A DNA stretch of 7,591 nt. It comes from Actinomycetes bacterium (GTDB taxonomy: Bacteria > Actinomycetota > Acidimicrobiia > Acidimicrobiales > Palsa-688). Made by a program: the position numbers and the translations under genes. Below the pieces are notes generated by a model, which had not been told where the DNA came from, did not search any database, and saw nothing but the letters and a program-made list of their open reading frames with translations. Below are positions 1 through 6,412 of this stretch, piece after piece; within the stretch, counting starts at the first letter, position 1; each line of letters begins with the position of its first letter. The stretch covers positions 1 to 7,591 of the forward strand of contig JAKAXN010000221.1 of NCBI GenBank assembly GCA_021816565.1, in the 5' to 3' direction.

Positions 1-772
1 CGGCCCGCTCGGCCAGGTTGAGAGCCACGTTGACCGACTGCTCGACGATGACGATGGTCGACCCCCGGCGGTGCACCTCGCGGACCACCTCCAGGAGCTG
101 GCCGACGATGGTTGGCGCCAGGCCCAGGGAGAGCTCGTCGATCATGAGCAGCTCGGGTTTGGTCATCAGCGCCGACCCGAGGGCCAGCATCTGCTGCTCG
201 CCGCCGGAGAGGTTCCCGGCCATCTGGTTGTGCCGCTGCGCCAGGACCGGGAACAGTTCCAGCACCTCCTCCCGGGCCCGCTCTATCCGCTCCTGGTCCT
301 CGCGGATCAGCCAGGTCGCCAGGCGCAGGTTCTCCGCAACGGTCAGGGTGGGAAAGACCCCCTTGCCGCCCGGCATCAGCGACACGCCTCTGCGGGTGGT
401 CACGTCGGCCGCCAGGTTGGTGATGTCCTCGCCGTTGAAGCTGACCCGGCCCCGCTTGGGCTTTACCAGCCCGCAGATGCCCTTGAGCAGCGTGGACTTG
501 CCGGCGCCGTTGGTGCCGAGCAGGGCGACGATCTCGTGGCTGGCCACGTCGAAGTCGACGCCGAAGAGGATCTGGACCTGGCCGTACGACACGTCGATGT
601 CCCGGCACGAGAGCAGGGTCGCGCCGGGAGCCGGCGGTTCCTGCGGTGCGACCTCGACGACGGGGACCTCCATCGTGGGATCGACCGGGTCGGGTCCCTC
701 GCCCCGCTCGATGGTCGCAGCCCCCGACCGCCCTCGACGCAGAACCGATCCGATGCGCTCGACCGAACTCAT
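1..772 (-). CDS. livF: LivF-type ABC transporter ATP-binding protein (3' end cut by window edge)
   Basis: This is the cytoplasmic ATPase of a branched-chain-amino-acid-type (HAAT) ABC importer; 257 codons are visible and the reading frame runs off the left edge without a stop. The ABC domain begins near residue 53. Walker A is GTNGAGKST (86-94), the signature is LSGGEQQ (188-194), Walker B with the catalytic Glu is LLMIDE (208-213), the D-loop region is SLGL (215-218), and the switch position reads VEQ (243-245), where LivF proteins usually have Gln instead of His. The Q-loop segment reads MPGGKGVF (133-140), whereas common LivF has a PEGR-like sequence. The ATG at 772 overlaps the permease stop as ATGA and has a strong AAGGAGG 10 bases upstream, so the roughly 50-residue N-terminal extension is probably real: a basic stretch (7-16), then an acidic, Pro-rich linker. 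Assignment to LivF rather than LivG rests on the missing LivG insert and the VEQ switch. The substrate is unknown. Confidence 0.93.
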   Translation of the reverse strand, partial: MSSVERIGSVLRRGRSGAATIERGEGPDPVDPTMEVPVVEVAPQEPPAPGATLLSCRDIDVSYGQVQILFGVDFDVASHEIVALLGTNGAGKSTLLKGICGLVKPKRGRVSFNGEDITNLAADVTTRRGVSLMPGGKGVFPTLTVAENLRLATWLIREDQERIERAREEVLELFPVLAQRHNQMAGNLSGGEQQMLALGSALMTKPELLMIDELSLGLAPTIVGQLLEVVREVHRRGSTIVIVEQSVNVALNLAERA

Positions 773-2970
773 ACCCCCACCGCCTCCTTGTCCCGGCCGG
801 CATCCTCGGCCGCCAGCGCCGCACTCAGCAGGCCGGCGTCGCCGGCGTTGGCACCTCCACCGTCGCGCTTGTCGGCGACCAGGCTCGGCACCAGGATCCC
901 CCGTCGGTTGGCGACCCGGCGCAGCAGGCGGTCCCGCCACGAGAACAGGACCTGGCCGATGCCGCCCGGCAGGAACATGAGCACGAGCAGCAACGCCGCC
1001 CCGCTGACCGCCACCCGGTAGGTGCCGAGCGCCGTGATGGTCTCCAGGTACTTGAAGGTGAAGATGCCGATCAGGGCGCTCGTGATGGATCCGAGCCCGC
1101 CGATTACCGCGTAGCAGAAGACGGTGATGCTGTCGACGGCCGGGAAGCTGCCCGGGTTGAGCGCTCCCAGCAGGAGGGCGTCCAGGCATCCGGCGATCCC
1201 GGCGATGACCCCGGCGGTGACGAAGCCGCCCAGCTTCACCGCCGTGGTGCCGACCGATGCCGAGGCTGCGGCCCGCTCATTGTCGTTGGTGGCGATCAGG
1301 ACCCGGCCGGCGCGGGACTTGCGCAGCCCGGTGGTTGCCAGGATGGTCAGACCGAGGAACACCAGGCACAGCACGTACAGCTCGTAGTAGTTGTTGAGGT
1401 CGAACCGCTGCAGCAGCAGCGGTCGCGGTATGCCGTTGGTGGGGATGAACTGCGGGAAGGTGTCGGTGTTGAGGAAGTACTGGTCGAAGGCCACCCCCAT
1501 GGCCAGGGTGGTGGCGGCCAGGAAGAGCCCCTTGATCCTGAGGGCCGGCAGGCCGATGAGCAGGGCCACCAGTCCCCCGGCCGCCGCGGAGACGGCGATC
1601 ACGAACAGCAGGTCCACGTTCCAGCGGGCGATCAGGTTGCCGGCCACCATGCCGGCCACCCCGGCGAAGCCGAACTGGCCCAGGCTTATCTGGCCGCCCC
1701 AGCCGGTCAGCACAACCAGCGACACCCCCACCAGCGCCCACACCACGGCGAAGCCGGCGAGGAGCTGGCTGCTGGGGCTCCACGAGTGGGGAACGAGGAC
1801 GAACAGCACGGCCACGCCGGCCAGCAGCGCCCGGCGGGCCCACAGCACCTCGGGCAGTCGCCGGAGCTCGAGGGGTATGGGCTTGGCCACCGCCACTGAC
1901 GCCCAAGACGAGTCACCAGCCTCCTGGGCCCGGGTCAGCTTGCCGGAGCGGGCCAGCAGGGCCACCAGGATCACGGCCAGGTACCCGGCCCAGACCACGG
2001 ACGGGTCATTGGAGAAGTTCCACCGGATGACCTGCTCCATGATGCCGAGGCCCACCGCGGCGCCGAACGCCACCGGTAGCGATTCCATGCCGGCCACCAC
2101 GGCGGCCGCCAGCATGGGGACCAGCACCGTGGGCCCGTTGGAGATGGCCCCGGGCTTCACGCCCTCGAAGGGGGCCTGCAGCATGTAGGTGAGGGCGGCC
2201 AGGCCGCCGGCGATGACCCACACGATGGTCGACAGGCGGTTGACCGGGATTCCGAGCAGCAGGGCCCGGTCGGAGTTCTCCGCCGCGGCCCGCACCGCCA
2301 CCCCGGCTGCGGTGCGCCTCAGGAACCACACCAGGAAGGCGATCACCAGGGGGACGACCAGCACGATCATGATGGCGTTGCTCTGGAACGTGTACACGTC
2401 GATGGTCACCGACATGTTGAACGGCGGGGAGAACGCTCCGGTCAGCGACACGAAGTGGATGGCCTTGGTGCCGGCCAGCTCCAGCCCGCCGTACAGCTGG
2501 GCCAGGCCGATGCTGGCCACCAGCACGATCAGGCGGGCCGAGTTGCGGAACCGGCGGATGGTGGTGATCTCGGTGATACCGCCCACCGCCGCGCCCACCG
2601 CGGTGGCCAGCGGCAGGGCCAGCCAGTAGTTGAGCCCGTGCACCTTGACCAGCCCGATGACCAGCACCCCGACCAGGGACCCGAGGGCGCCGTGGGCGAA
2701 GTTGATGAATCGGTTGGCCCGGTACACCAGGATCAGGCCCATGGCCCCCAGAGCGGTGGCCGAACCGTAGACCACCCCCAGCAGGATGATCCCGATGGGT
2801 GCCTTGCGGTGCAGGTAGCCGTGGGTGCCGGTGGTCAGGGCGATCACCGCGTACAGCACGACGACGGTGCCCAGAGCGACAGCCCACCGCTGGCGCACAG
2901 TGAGGGCCTTCCACCGCTGCAGCAGCGGGCTGTCCGGCGCCGGGTCGGCGATCACGACGGGATCGGGCAT
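769..2970 (-). CDS. fused LivH-LivM branched-chain-type ABC permease
   Basis: This 733-residue integral membrane protein joins both permease subunits of a HAAT-type importer in one chain. The LivH half (about 25-340) carries GLILVYRANRFINFAHGAL (78-96) and the cytoplasmic coupling segment RAAAENSDRALLLGIPVNR (227-245). The LivM half (about 378-675) carries LTGWGGQISLGQFGFAG (421-437), LPALRIKGLFLAATTLAM (474-491) and the coupling segment around ATNDNERAAASASVG (560-574). Hydrophobic stretches suggest about 8 membrane segments in each half, joined by a hydrophilic, presumably cytoplasmic linker (341-377). E. coli has two separate subunits of about 300 and 425 residues. I chose the ATG at 2970 because AAGGGGAA precedes it by 6 bases and the protein begins sensibly there. 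The frame stays open to 3129, but that extra part is Arg/Gln-rich and lies antiparallel in frame to nothing real: it overlaps the substrate-binding gene. The gene overlaps its upstream neighbour by 19 bases and the ATPase by ATGA. The transported substrate is not evident; amino acids, urea or short amides are possible. Confidence 0.93.
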   Translation of the reverse strand: MPDPVVIADPAPDSPLLQRWKALTVRQRWAVALGTVVVLYAVIALTTGTHGYLHRKAPIGIILLGVVYGSATALGAMGLILVYRANRFINFAHGALGSLVGVLVIGLVKVHGLNYWLALPLATAVGAAVGGITEITTIRRFRNSARLIVLVASIGLAQLYGGLELAGTKAIHFVSLTGAFSPPFNMSVTIDVYTFQSNAIMIVLVVPLVIAFLVWFLRRTAAGVAVRAAAENSDRALLLGIPVNRLSTIVWVIAGGLAALTYMLQAPFEGVKPGAISNGPTVLVPMLAAAVVAGMESLPVAFGAAVGLGIMEQVIRWNFSNDPSVVWAGYLAVILVALLARSGKLTRAQEAGDSSWASVAVAKPIPLELRRLPEVLWARRALLAGVAVLFVLVPHSWSPSSQLLAGFAVVWALVGVSLVVLTGWGGQISLGQFGFAGVAGMVAGNLIARWNVDLLFVIAVSAAAGGLVALLIGLPALRIKGLFLAATTLAMGVAFDQYFLNTDTFPQFIPTNGIPRPLLLQRFDLNNYYELYVLCLVFLGLTILATTGLRKSRAGRVLIATNDNERAAASASVGTTAVKLGGFVTAGVIAGIAGCLDALLLGALNPGSFPAVDSITVFCYAVIGGLGSITSALIGIFTFKYLETITALGTYRVAVSGAALLLVLMFLPGGIGQVLFSWRDRLLRRVANRRGILVPSLVADKRDGGGANAGDAGLLSAALAAEDAGRDKEAVGV
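783..789 (-). promoter_or_regulatory. Shine-Dalgarno site of the LivF-type gene
   Basis: On the minus strand AAGGAGG lies 10 bases before the ATG at 772, inside the last codons of the permease. It supports this start over the in-frame ATG at codon 34, and with it the long N-terminal extension. Together with the ATGA overlap it suggests translational coupling to the permease. Confidence 0.75.
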
Positions 2971-4748
2971 CCGGGCTTCCCCTTCGGGATGTCGTTGGCG
3001 GTCCAGCGGGCGTTGTTGGAACTGCTCGGCACGTACGCTCCCGGCTTGCCGTTGTAGGCGGAGATGGCGGTCGGGCTGTAGCAGATCTCCCGCACGTCGT
3101 TGGGCACGGTGTACTGCTGCGGGCTCCACCCCCAGAGGCCCATCGGCCCCTCCCTGGGCGGGTAGTTGAACATGCCCTGCTGGAAGGTCTGGGGGGTCAG
3201 GTCCGGCCCGGCCATCTGTATGCCTATGGCCATCTGATCCATCTGGGCGTAGATCTGGTTGACGAAGAACGCCGGCTCATCGCTGCGCACCGTCTTGTAC
3301 GCGGCGTACCCGATGGTCTGGGTGTAGGGGACCGTCGGGCCGTTGGGGCTGAGCCCGAAGGCGTGGGCCGTGAAATTCTGGTTCCACAGCTGGGCGGAGT
3401 AGTCGGCGTCGGTCAGGGCGGTGCCGGTGATGATGAACTCCGGCAGGTAGCCCTGCTGGTTGCCCTGCCCGGACATGTACACCGGGAAGATGGGGTCGCA
3501 TCCGCAGATCACGGTGGTGAAGCCTCCGCTCTTCAGCTTCGACACCAGGTTGGCGGCCTGCTGGGACATGGTGCCCAGGTCCAGGCTGTAGGTGAAGACC
3601 GATGCCTGGCACCCGGCGGCCTGCATGATGGCCTGCCCAACCTTGACCGACTCCTGGTACCAGGAGTTCTCCGGGGCGAGCAGGGCGAACTTGCGGGGGG
3701 CGTTCTTCAAGGACCCGCCGGCGTAGGCCGCCGGGGTTCCCTGGGGGCAGAGCTTCTGCACCGCGTACTGGGAGGCCAGGGACGCCACGTCGGTGCCGTC
3801 GGTGGCCACCGACCAGGTGTAGGGGGCGTGCTGCTGGTGCCAGGCCCGGGACATGTACGGGTCCCCGAAGGCCATCACGCCCTGCTTGGCCAGGGCGTCG
3901 GCGTAGGGCTCCGACTCCGCGGACAGGTCGGCGAACACTTTCATTGACTTGGCCGTGAGGGCGTCCGCCTCGGCCTGGGCCTGACCGGTGCCGAGCAGCT
4001 CGTTGGACAGCGAACCCTGGCCGTTGAAGAAATGCACCACGATCTTGCGGCCGTAGAACTGGAAGTGGCTGTTGAAGTACTGGGCCAGGGCCAGGACCGT
4101 GCGCTCGGTGTCGGCGTTGGTGTCCTTCAGGGAGGCCCCGGCCAGCTGGGCCAGCGTCTGCTGGAAGCTCTGATCGCTGGTCAGGCGGAACGACACGTTG
4201 ATGGTGGTGGGCGTGACCCCCATGGAGGTGTTGCCGCCGTTGTTGCCGCTGAAGGTCTCGCACGGCGGCGAGTACGGGTCACCCGGAATCTGGAGCTTCT
4301 GGCCGCCGCAGGCCGCGACCTTGGCCGCCCCCACGTCCCCGGCGACCTGCCCGCTGTGGCCGGCCGCGGCGGCCGGCGACGCGGATGCAGCCGCCCCTCC
4401 CGAGGTGCCCCCGGTGCCGGTGGCGGACGGGCTGGACCCGGTGGCCGCCCCGGCGGTGGCCGCCCCGGGGGTGGACCCGGCCGTTCCGGCGGCGGAGGGG
4501 TTGGCCGCCGCCGATCCGGTGCCGGAGGCGCTGCCCGGCTGCAGGGTCGCGGTGGCGCCGGCGGCCACCGCGGTGGTCTTCGGCACCCGGCTCGGGACGA
4601 ACAGGGCGACTATCACGAGCACGGCGACCAGGACGGCCATGGGGCCGTAGCCCCGGAACAGTCGCTGGAAGACACTGAAGTAGCCGGGCGGGGGGCTGGA
4701 GGCAGGCCTGGTCCCCCGGCTCCCCGGCCCGCGGTTCGGCGCGGTCAT
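2952..4748 (-). CDS. membrane-tethered type 1 periplasmic-binding-fold substrate-binding protein (LivK-like)
   Basis: This 598-residue protein is the probable extracellular receptor of the importer. It has a short cytoplasmic N-terminus (1-35), one membrane segment (about 36-52), an Ala/Gly/Ser/Thr/Pro-rich tether (about 58-138), and a globular domain (about 175-598). The globular domain opens with GVTPTTINVSFRLTSDQ (177-193), resembling the first strand of ABC receptors in the Peripla_BP_6 group, and alternates strand and helix as expected for that fold. There is no lipobox Cys after the hydrophobic segment, so it is anchored as a signal-anchor protein rather than as the usual lipoprotein. 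Eight cysteines (147, 163, 334, 380, 415, 417, 556, 594) all lie outside the membrane and could form disulfides. LivK-type proteins are usually near 350-420 residues; the tether and C-terminal part account for the excess. The gene starts 3 bases after the surface-protein stop, with GAGGAG 6 bases ahead of the ATG, and is followed by the fused permease. Fold and role are well supported by context; the ligand is unknown. Confidence 0.88.
   Translation of the reverse strand: MTAPNRGPGSRGTRPASSPPPGYFSVFQRLFRGYGPMAVLVAVLVIVALFVPSRVPKTTAVAAGATATLQPGSASGTGSAAANPSAAGTAGSTPGAATAGAATGSSPSATGTGGTSGGAAASASPAAAAGHSGQVAGDVGAAKVAACGGQKLQIPGDPYSPPCETFSGNNGGNTSMGVTPTTINVSFRLTSDQSFQQTLAQLAGASLKDTNADTERTVLALAQYFNSHFQFYGRKIVVHFFNGQGSLSNELLGTGQAQAEADALTAKSMKVFADLSAESEPYADALAKQGVMAFGDPYMSRAWHQQHAPYTWSVATDGTDVASLASQYAVQKLCPQGTPAAYAGGSLKNAPRKFALLAPENSWYQESVKVGQAIMQAAGCQASVFTYSLDLGTMSQQAANLVSKLKSGGFTTVICGCDPIFPVYMSGQGNQQGYLPEFIITGTALTDADYSAQLWNQNFTAHAFGLSPNGPTVPYTQTIGYAAYKTVRSDEPAFFVNQIYAQMDQMAIGIQMAGPDLTPQTFQQGMFNYPPREGPMGLWGWSPQQYTVPNDVREICYSPTAISAYNGKPGAYVPSSSNNARWTANDIPKGKPGCPIPS
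2977..2984 (-). promoter_or_regulatory. Shine-Dalgarno site choosing the permease start
   Basis: AAGGGGAA on the minus strand lies 6 bases before the ATG at 2970, within the end of the substrate-binding gene. An alternative GTG at 2955, which would overlap the upstream stop as GTGA, has no purine-rich site at proper distance, so the ATG is preferred. Confidence 0.6.
4440..4468 (-). repeat. tandem 15-base repeat in the tether of the substrate-binding protein
   Basis: The 14-base unit GGTGGCCGCCCCGG (plus-strand reading) occurs at 4440-4453 and again at 4455-4468. The 15-base period keeps the frame and encodes two adjacent copies of an Ala-Ala-Thr-Ala-Gly-like pentapeptide in the low-complexity tether (residues about 94-104). 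It looks like slippage-driven length variation of a spacer. Confidence 0.6.
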
Positions 4749-4751
4749 TGG

Positions 4752-6248
4752 TTACTCCTCGAAGTTGACGGTGTACTGGGCCCGGCGCATCATCCGGCGG
4801 TCCGCCTCGGCCAGCAGGCCGATCAGGCCCAGGCCGGCGATGCCGATGGCCAGGAGCGGTCCCCCGGCCGAGTAGCTGACCGACGCCGGAGAGGCGGCCA
4901 GCTGCCCCGCGTTCCCCGAGCCGGTCGAGGGGGCGGTCGTCCCGGCTCCCGCCGTCGGCGTCGCCGCGGGCGTGGCGGCGGACCCGGTGGCGGACAGGCT
5001 CGGTGAGGATCCGGCGGAGGGGGCGGCCGGCGCCGTCCCGGCCCCGGCCAGGTCGGTCCCGGTAAGCGAGTCCGCCGGGGAGGACAGGCCTGACGAACCC
5101 GACCCGACGCCGAGGGAGATGGGGCCGAGCAGGTTCAGGTGGTACTGGTTCGCCTGCACCGCCGAGCTGGACGACGTGACGCCACCCAGGCCGGCCGACA
5201 GGTAGCCGCCACCGTTGACCGAGGCGATGGCCACCTGGGCCACGGTTATCGGCGTGTCCGACTGGCACAGGACCTTGGCCAGCTGGGCCGGCTCACCGGG
5301 GAACCCGTTCTCCAGGCCCCCGAGGACCTGCTGCTGCTGGGCCTCGGTGGCGTTGAGCCCCAGGTTGAGGAGGGTGTCGCGGGTCTTGTTGGGTACCGCC
5401 TCGATCTGGAGCGGGGTGACCGACTGCACCCCCTGCTGCACCGAGGACACCGGTAGCAGCACCTTCATACCCAGCGTCCCGAGCACGGTGTTGATGGCCG
5501 TCTGTGCCGCCGAGAGACTCTGGGTCAGGGGCAGCGGCACCGGCTTGCCGGCGATCTCGAGCGATCCGATGGTGAAGGTGCCGCTGGGGTGGGCGCTGCC
5601 ACCGGAGGGGTACACCGACATCCAGTGCAGGCCGTCGATCTTCACCAGGCCGTTGGCGATGTCCAGCGCCCCTATGTCGGCGGTGGCACCAGCCTCCCGC
5701 TCGCCGTTGACCAGCCCCGACCACGCCCTGGTGGTCATTCCCGAGACGGTGAAGCCCCCGGCGTTGACCGGGGCGAAGCTGGTCTCCGCCTCCCCGTAGG
5801 GGGTGGAGTTGGCCTTGACGTACTCATAGGAGCCGTACGACGGCTGACTGGCCCCCTTTCCCGGGTCGGGCTGCTGGGTGATCCCCTTGGTGGCGCCCGG
5901 TTGGCCGGTCTCGGTCTGGAGGGCCTGCGGGATCTGGTCGGGCTTGAGGCTCTGAGATCCGCAGTTGTAGCCGGTGAGGGCCGTGCCTATGGCTCCCAGG
6001 TCGATCCCCTGGGACTGGGCCCGGGCCACGCTGTTGGTGTGGCCGGCCAGGGCCTCGCCGAGGACCACGCCCACCGCCAGGGAACCGTCGTGGGGGGCCA
6101 CGGCCAGGGCCTGGGCCGAGGCCGCACCCTGACCCGGGGAGGGGTCGGCGTGGGCTCTCGGAGCGGCGCCCATCATGGTCGCTCCCGTCGCCGCCAGTGT
6201 CGCCGACAAACCTCCGGCCAACCACTTGACCTGTCGCCGCCTGAGCAC
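4752..6248 (-). CDS. secreted, C-terminally membrane-anchored surface protein of unknown function
   Basis: I do not recognise a family for this 498-residue protein. From the GTG start it has a basic N-terminus (LRRRQVKW), a hydrophobic core (about 10-29) and a cleavage site after AHA (residues 32-34), a standard secretory signal; the RR motif is only weakly Tat-like. The predicted ectodomain (about 35-395) is strand- and Gly/Ser-rich, with only two cysteines (96 and 328) that could pair. An Ala/Pro/Ser/Thr/Gly-rich tether (about 400-458) leads to one membrane segment (about 463-480) and a basic tail, RRMMRRA, giving type I topology. No LPxTG sorting motif precedes the membrane segment. The frame is open up to an ATG at 6368, but a good GGGGGGAG site and the signal peptide place the start at 6248. 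It is first in the transporter operon, 3 bases ahead of the substrate-binding gene, so an accessory role in substrate capture or receptor docking is likely by context only. An independent envelope or adhesion role is also possible. Confidence 0.85.
   Translation of the reverse strand: MLRRRQVKWLAGGLSATLAATGATMMGAAPRAHADPSPGQGAASAQALAVAPHDGSLAVGVVLGEALAGHTNSVARAQSQGIDLGAIGTALTGYNCGSQSLKPDQIPQALQTETGQPGATKGITQQPDPGKGASQPSYGSYEYVKANSTPYGEAETSFAPVNAGGFTVSGMTTRAWSGLVNGEREAGATADIGALDIANGLVKIDGLHWMSVYPSGGSAHPSGTFTIGSLEIAGKPVPLPLTQSLSAAQTAINTVLGTLGMKVLLPVSSVQQGVQSVTPLQIEAVPNKTRDTLLNLGLNATEAQQQQVLGGLENGFPGEPAQLAKVLCQSDTPITVAQVAIASVNGGGYLSAGLGGVTSSSSAVQANQYHLNLLGPISLGVGSGSSGLSSPADSLTGTDLAGAGTAPAAPSAGSSPSLSATGSAATPAATPTAGAGTTAPSTGSGNAGQLAASPASVSYSAGGPLLAIGIAGLGLIGLLAEADRRMMRRAQYTVNFEE
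4755..4760 (-). promoter_or_regulatory. Shine-Dalgarno site built from the last Glu codons of the upstream gene
   Basis: The final codons of the upstream gene, GAG GAG TAA, double as the GAGGAG ribosome-binding site, 6 bases before the ATG at 4748. The arrangement supports the start and close translational coupling of the two surface-protein genes. Confidence 0.7.
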
Positions 6249-6254
6249 TAAGCG

Positions 6255-6262
6255 CTCCCCCC
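6255..6262 (-). promoter_or_regulatory. Shine-Dalgarno site setting the GTG start at 6248
   Basis: GGGGGGAG on the minus strand ends 6 bases before GTG at 6248. This GTG puts the basic residues and hydrophobic core of the signal peptide at the very N-terminus, which the upstream in-frame ATG at 6368 would not. Confidence 0.7.
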
Positions 6263-6279
6263 GGAACTCGTGAGCACGT

Positions 6280-6297
6280 GGCGGCCACACGGCCGCC
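6280..6297 (-). promoter_or_regulatory. GC hairpin in the presumed mRNA leader
   Basis: A perfect 7-bp inverted repeat (GGCGGCC / GGCCGCC) with a 4-base loop lies about 30 bases upstream of the GTG start and 17 bases upstream of its ribosome-binding site. In RNA it would form a stable stem that leaves the binding site free. It has no U-tract, so it is not a terminator; stabilisation of the 5' end or a protein-binding site are possible. Confidence 0.45.
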
Positions 6298-6351
6298 TCT
6301 ATTCGGACGGGTCCTATTTCGGCGGTTTGGTCCGGTTTTCCTTCTAGTACC

Positions 6352-6367
6352 GGTGACCGACGCCACA
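6352..6367. promoter_or_regulatory. CRP-like palindrome
   Basis: The site reads GGTGA-CCGACG-CCACA on the plus strand. It matches the classical cAMP receptor protein consensus TGTGA-N6-TCACA at 8 of 10 half-site positions and has the full GTG-N8-CAC core. The centre is about 111 bases upstream of the surface-protein start codon. It sits in the only intergenic gap, directly after an adenylate cyclase gene, which makes regulation by a CRP/FNR-family protein plausible. By simple base counting a match this good would arise by chance in roughly one in twenty regions of this size, so the call is tentative. Confidence 0.35.
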
Positions 6368-6412
6368 CGTTCGGGAGAATCCGGAGAAACGGGCAGCCCG
6401 GTGGGGCGGCGG

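Larger units (their letters stand above)
6249..6412 (-). other. intergenic region ahead of the transporter operon
   Basis: This 164-base stretch separates the cyclase stop from the surface-protein start and is the only sizeable gap in the window. It is locally richer in A/T (about 6300-6350) than its surroundings and probably holds the operon promoter. The nearest -10-like strings on the minus strand (TAGAAG near 6342-6347, AATAGA near 6299-6304) are poor and have no good -35 partner, so I do not mark a promoter. TTCTCC occurs twice on the minus strand (6374-6379 and 6383-6388, 9-base period), which could be part of an operator. No convincing rho-independent terminator follows the cyclase. 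Confidence 0.5.

Noticed and set aside
646..1899. 417-codon open frame on the plus strand
   Set aside because: It lies antisense to the LivM half of the permease, has low-complexity Gln/Gly/His/Arg composition and no recognisable motif; such frames are common in GC-rich DNA.
2971..3129. upstream extension of the permease frame to an ATG at 3129
   Set aside because: The extra 53 residues overlap the end of the substrate-binding gene by another 159 bases and are Arg/Gln-rich; the ATG at 2970 has a proper ribosome-binding site.
4032..5006. 324-codon Gly/Arg-rich plus-strand frame
   Set aside because: It is the complement of the Ala/Gly/Ser-rich tethers of the two surface proteins; its composition follows from the GC bias.
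6235..6248. Tat signal motif (RRRQVKW) in the surface protein
   Set aside because: The residues after the arginine pair do not fit the S/T-R-R-x-F-L-K pattern well; an ordinary secretory signal is the simpler call.
6342..6350. possible -10 box (TACTAG/TAGAAG) in the intergenic region
   Set aside because: It lacks the final T of TANNNT and has no -35-like hexamer at 16-18 bases; too weak to call.
6249..6368. upstream extension of the surface protein to an ATG at 6368
   Set aside because: It would bury the signal peptide 40 residues inside the protein and run through the CRP-like site and leader hairpin; the GTG at 6248 has a good ribosome-binding site.
6391..6401. possible terminator (CGGGCAGCCCG) after the cyclase
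   Set aside because: The stem is only 4-5 bp with almost no loop, and the following minus-strand tract is TTTCTCC rather than a U run; read-through into the transporter operon cannot be excluded.
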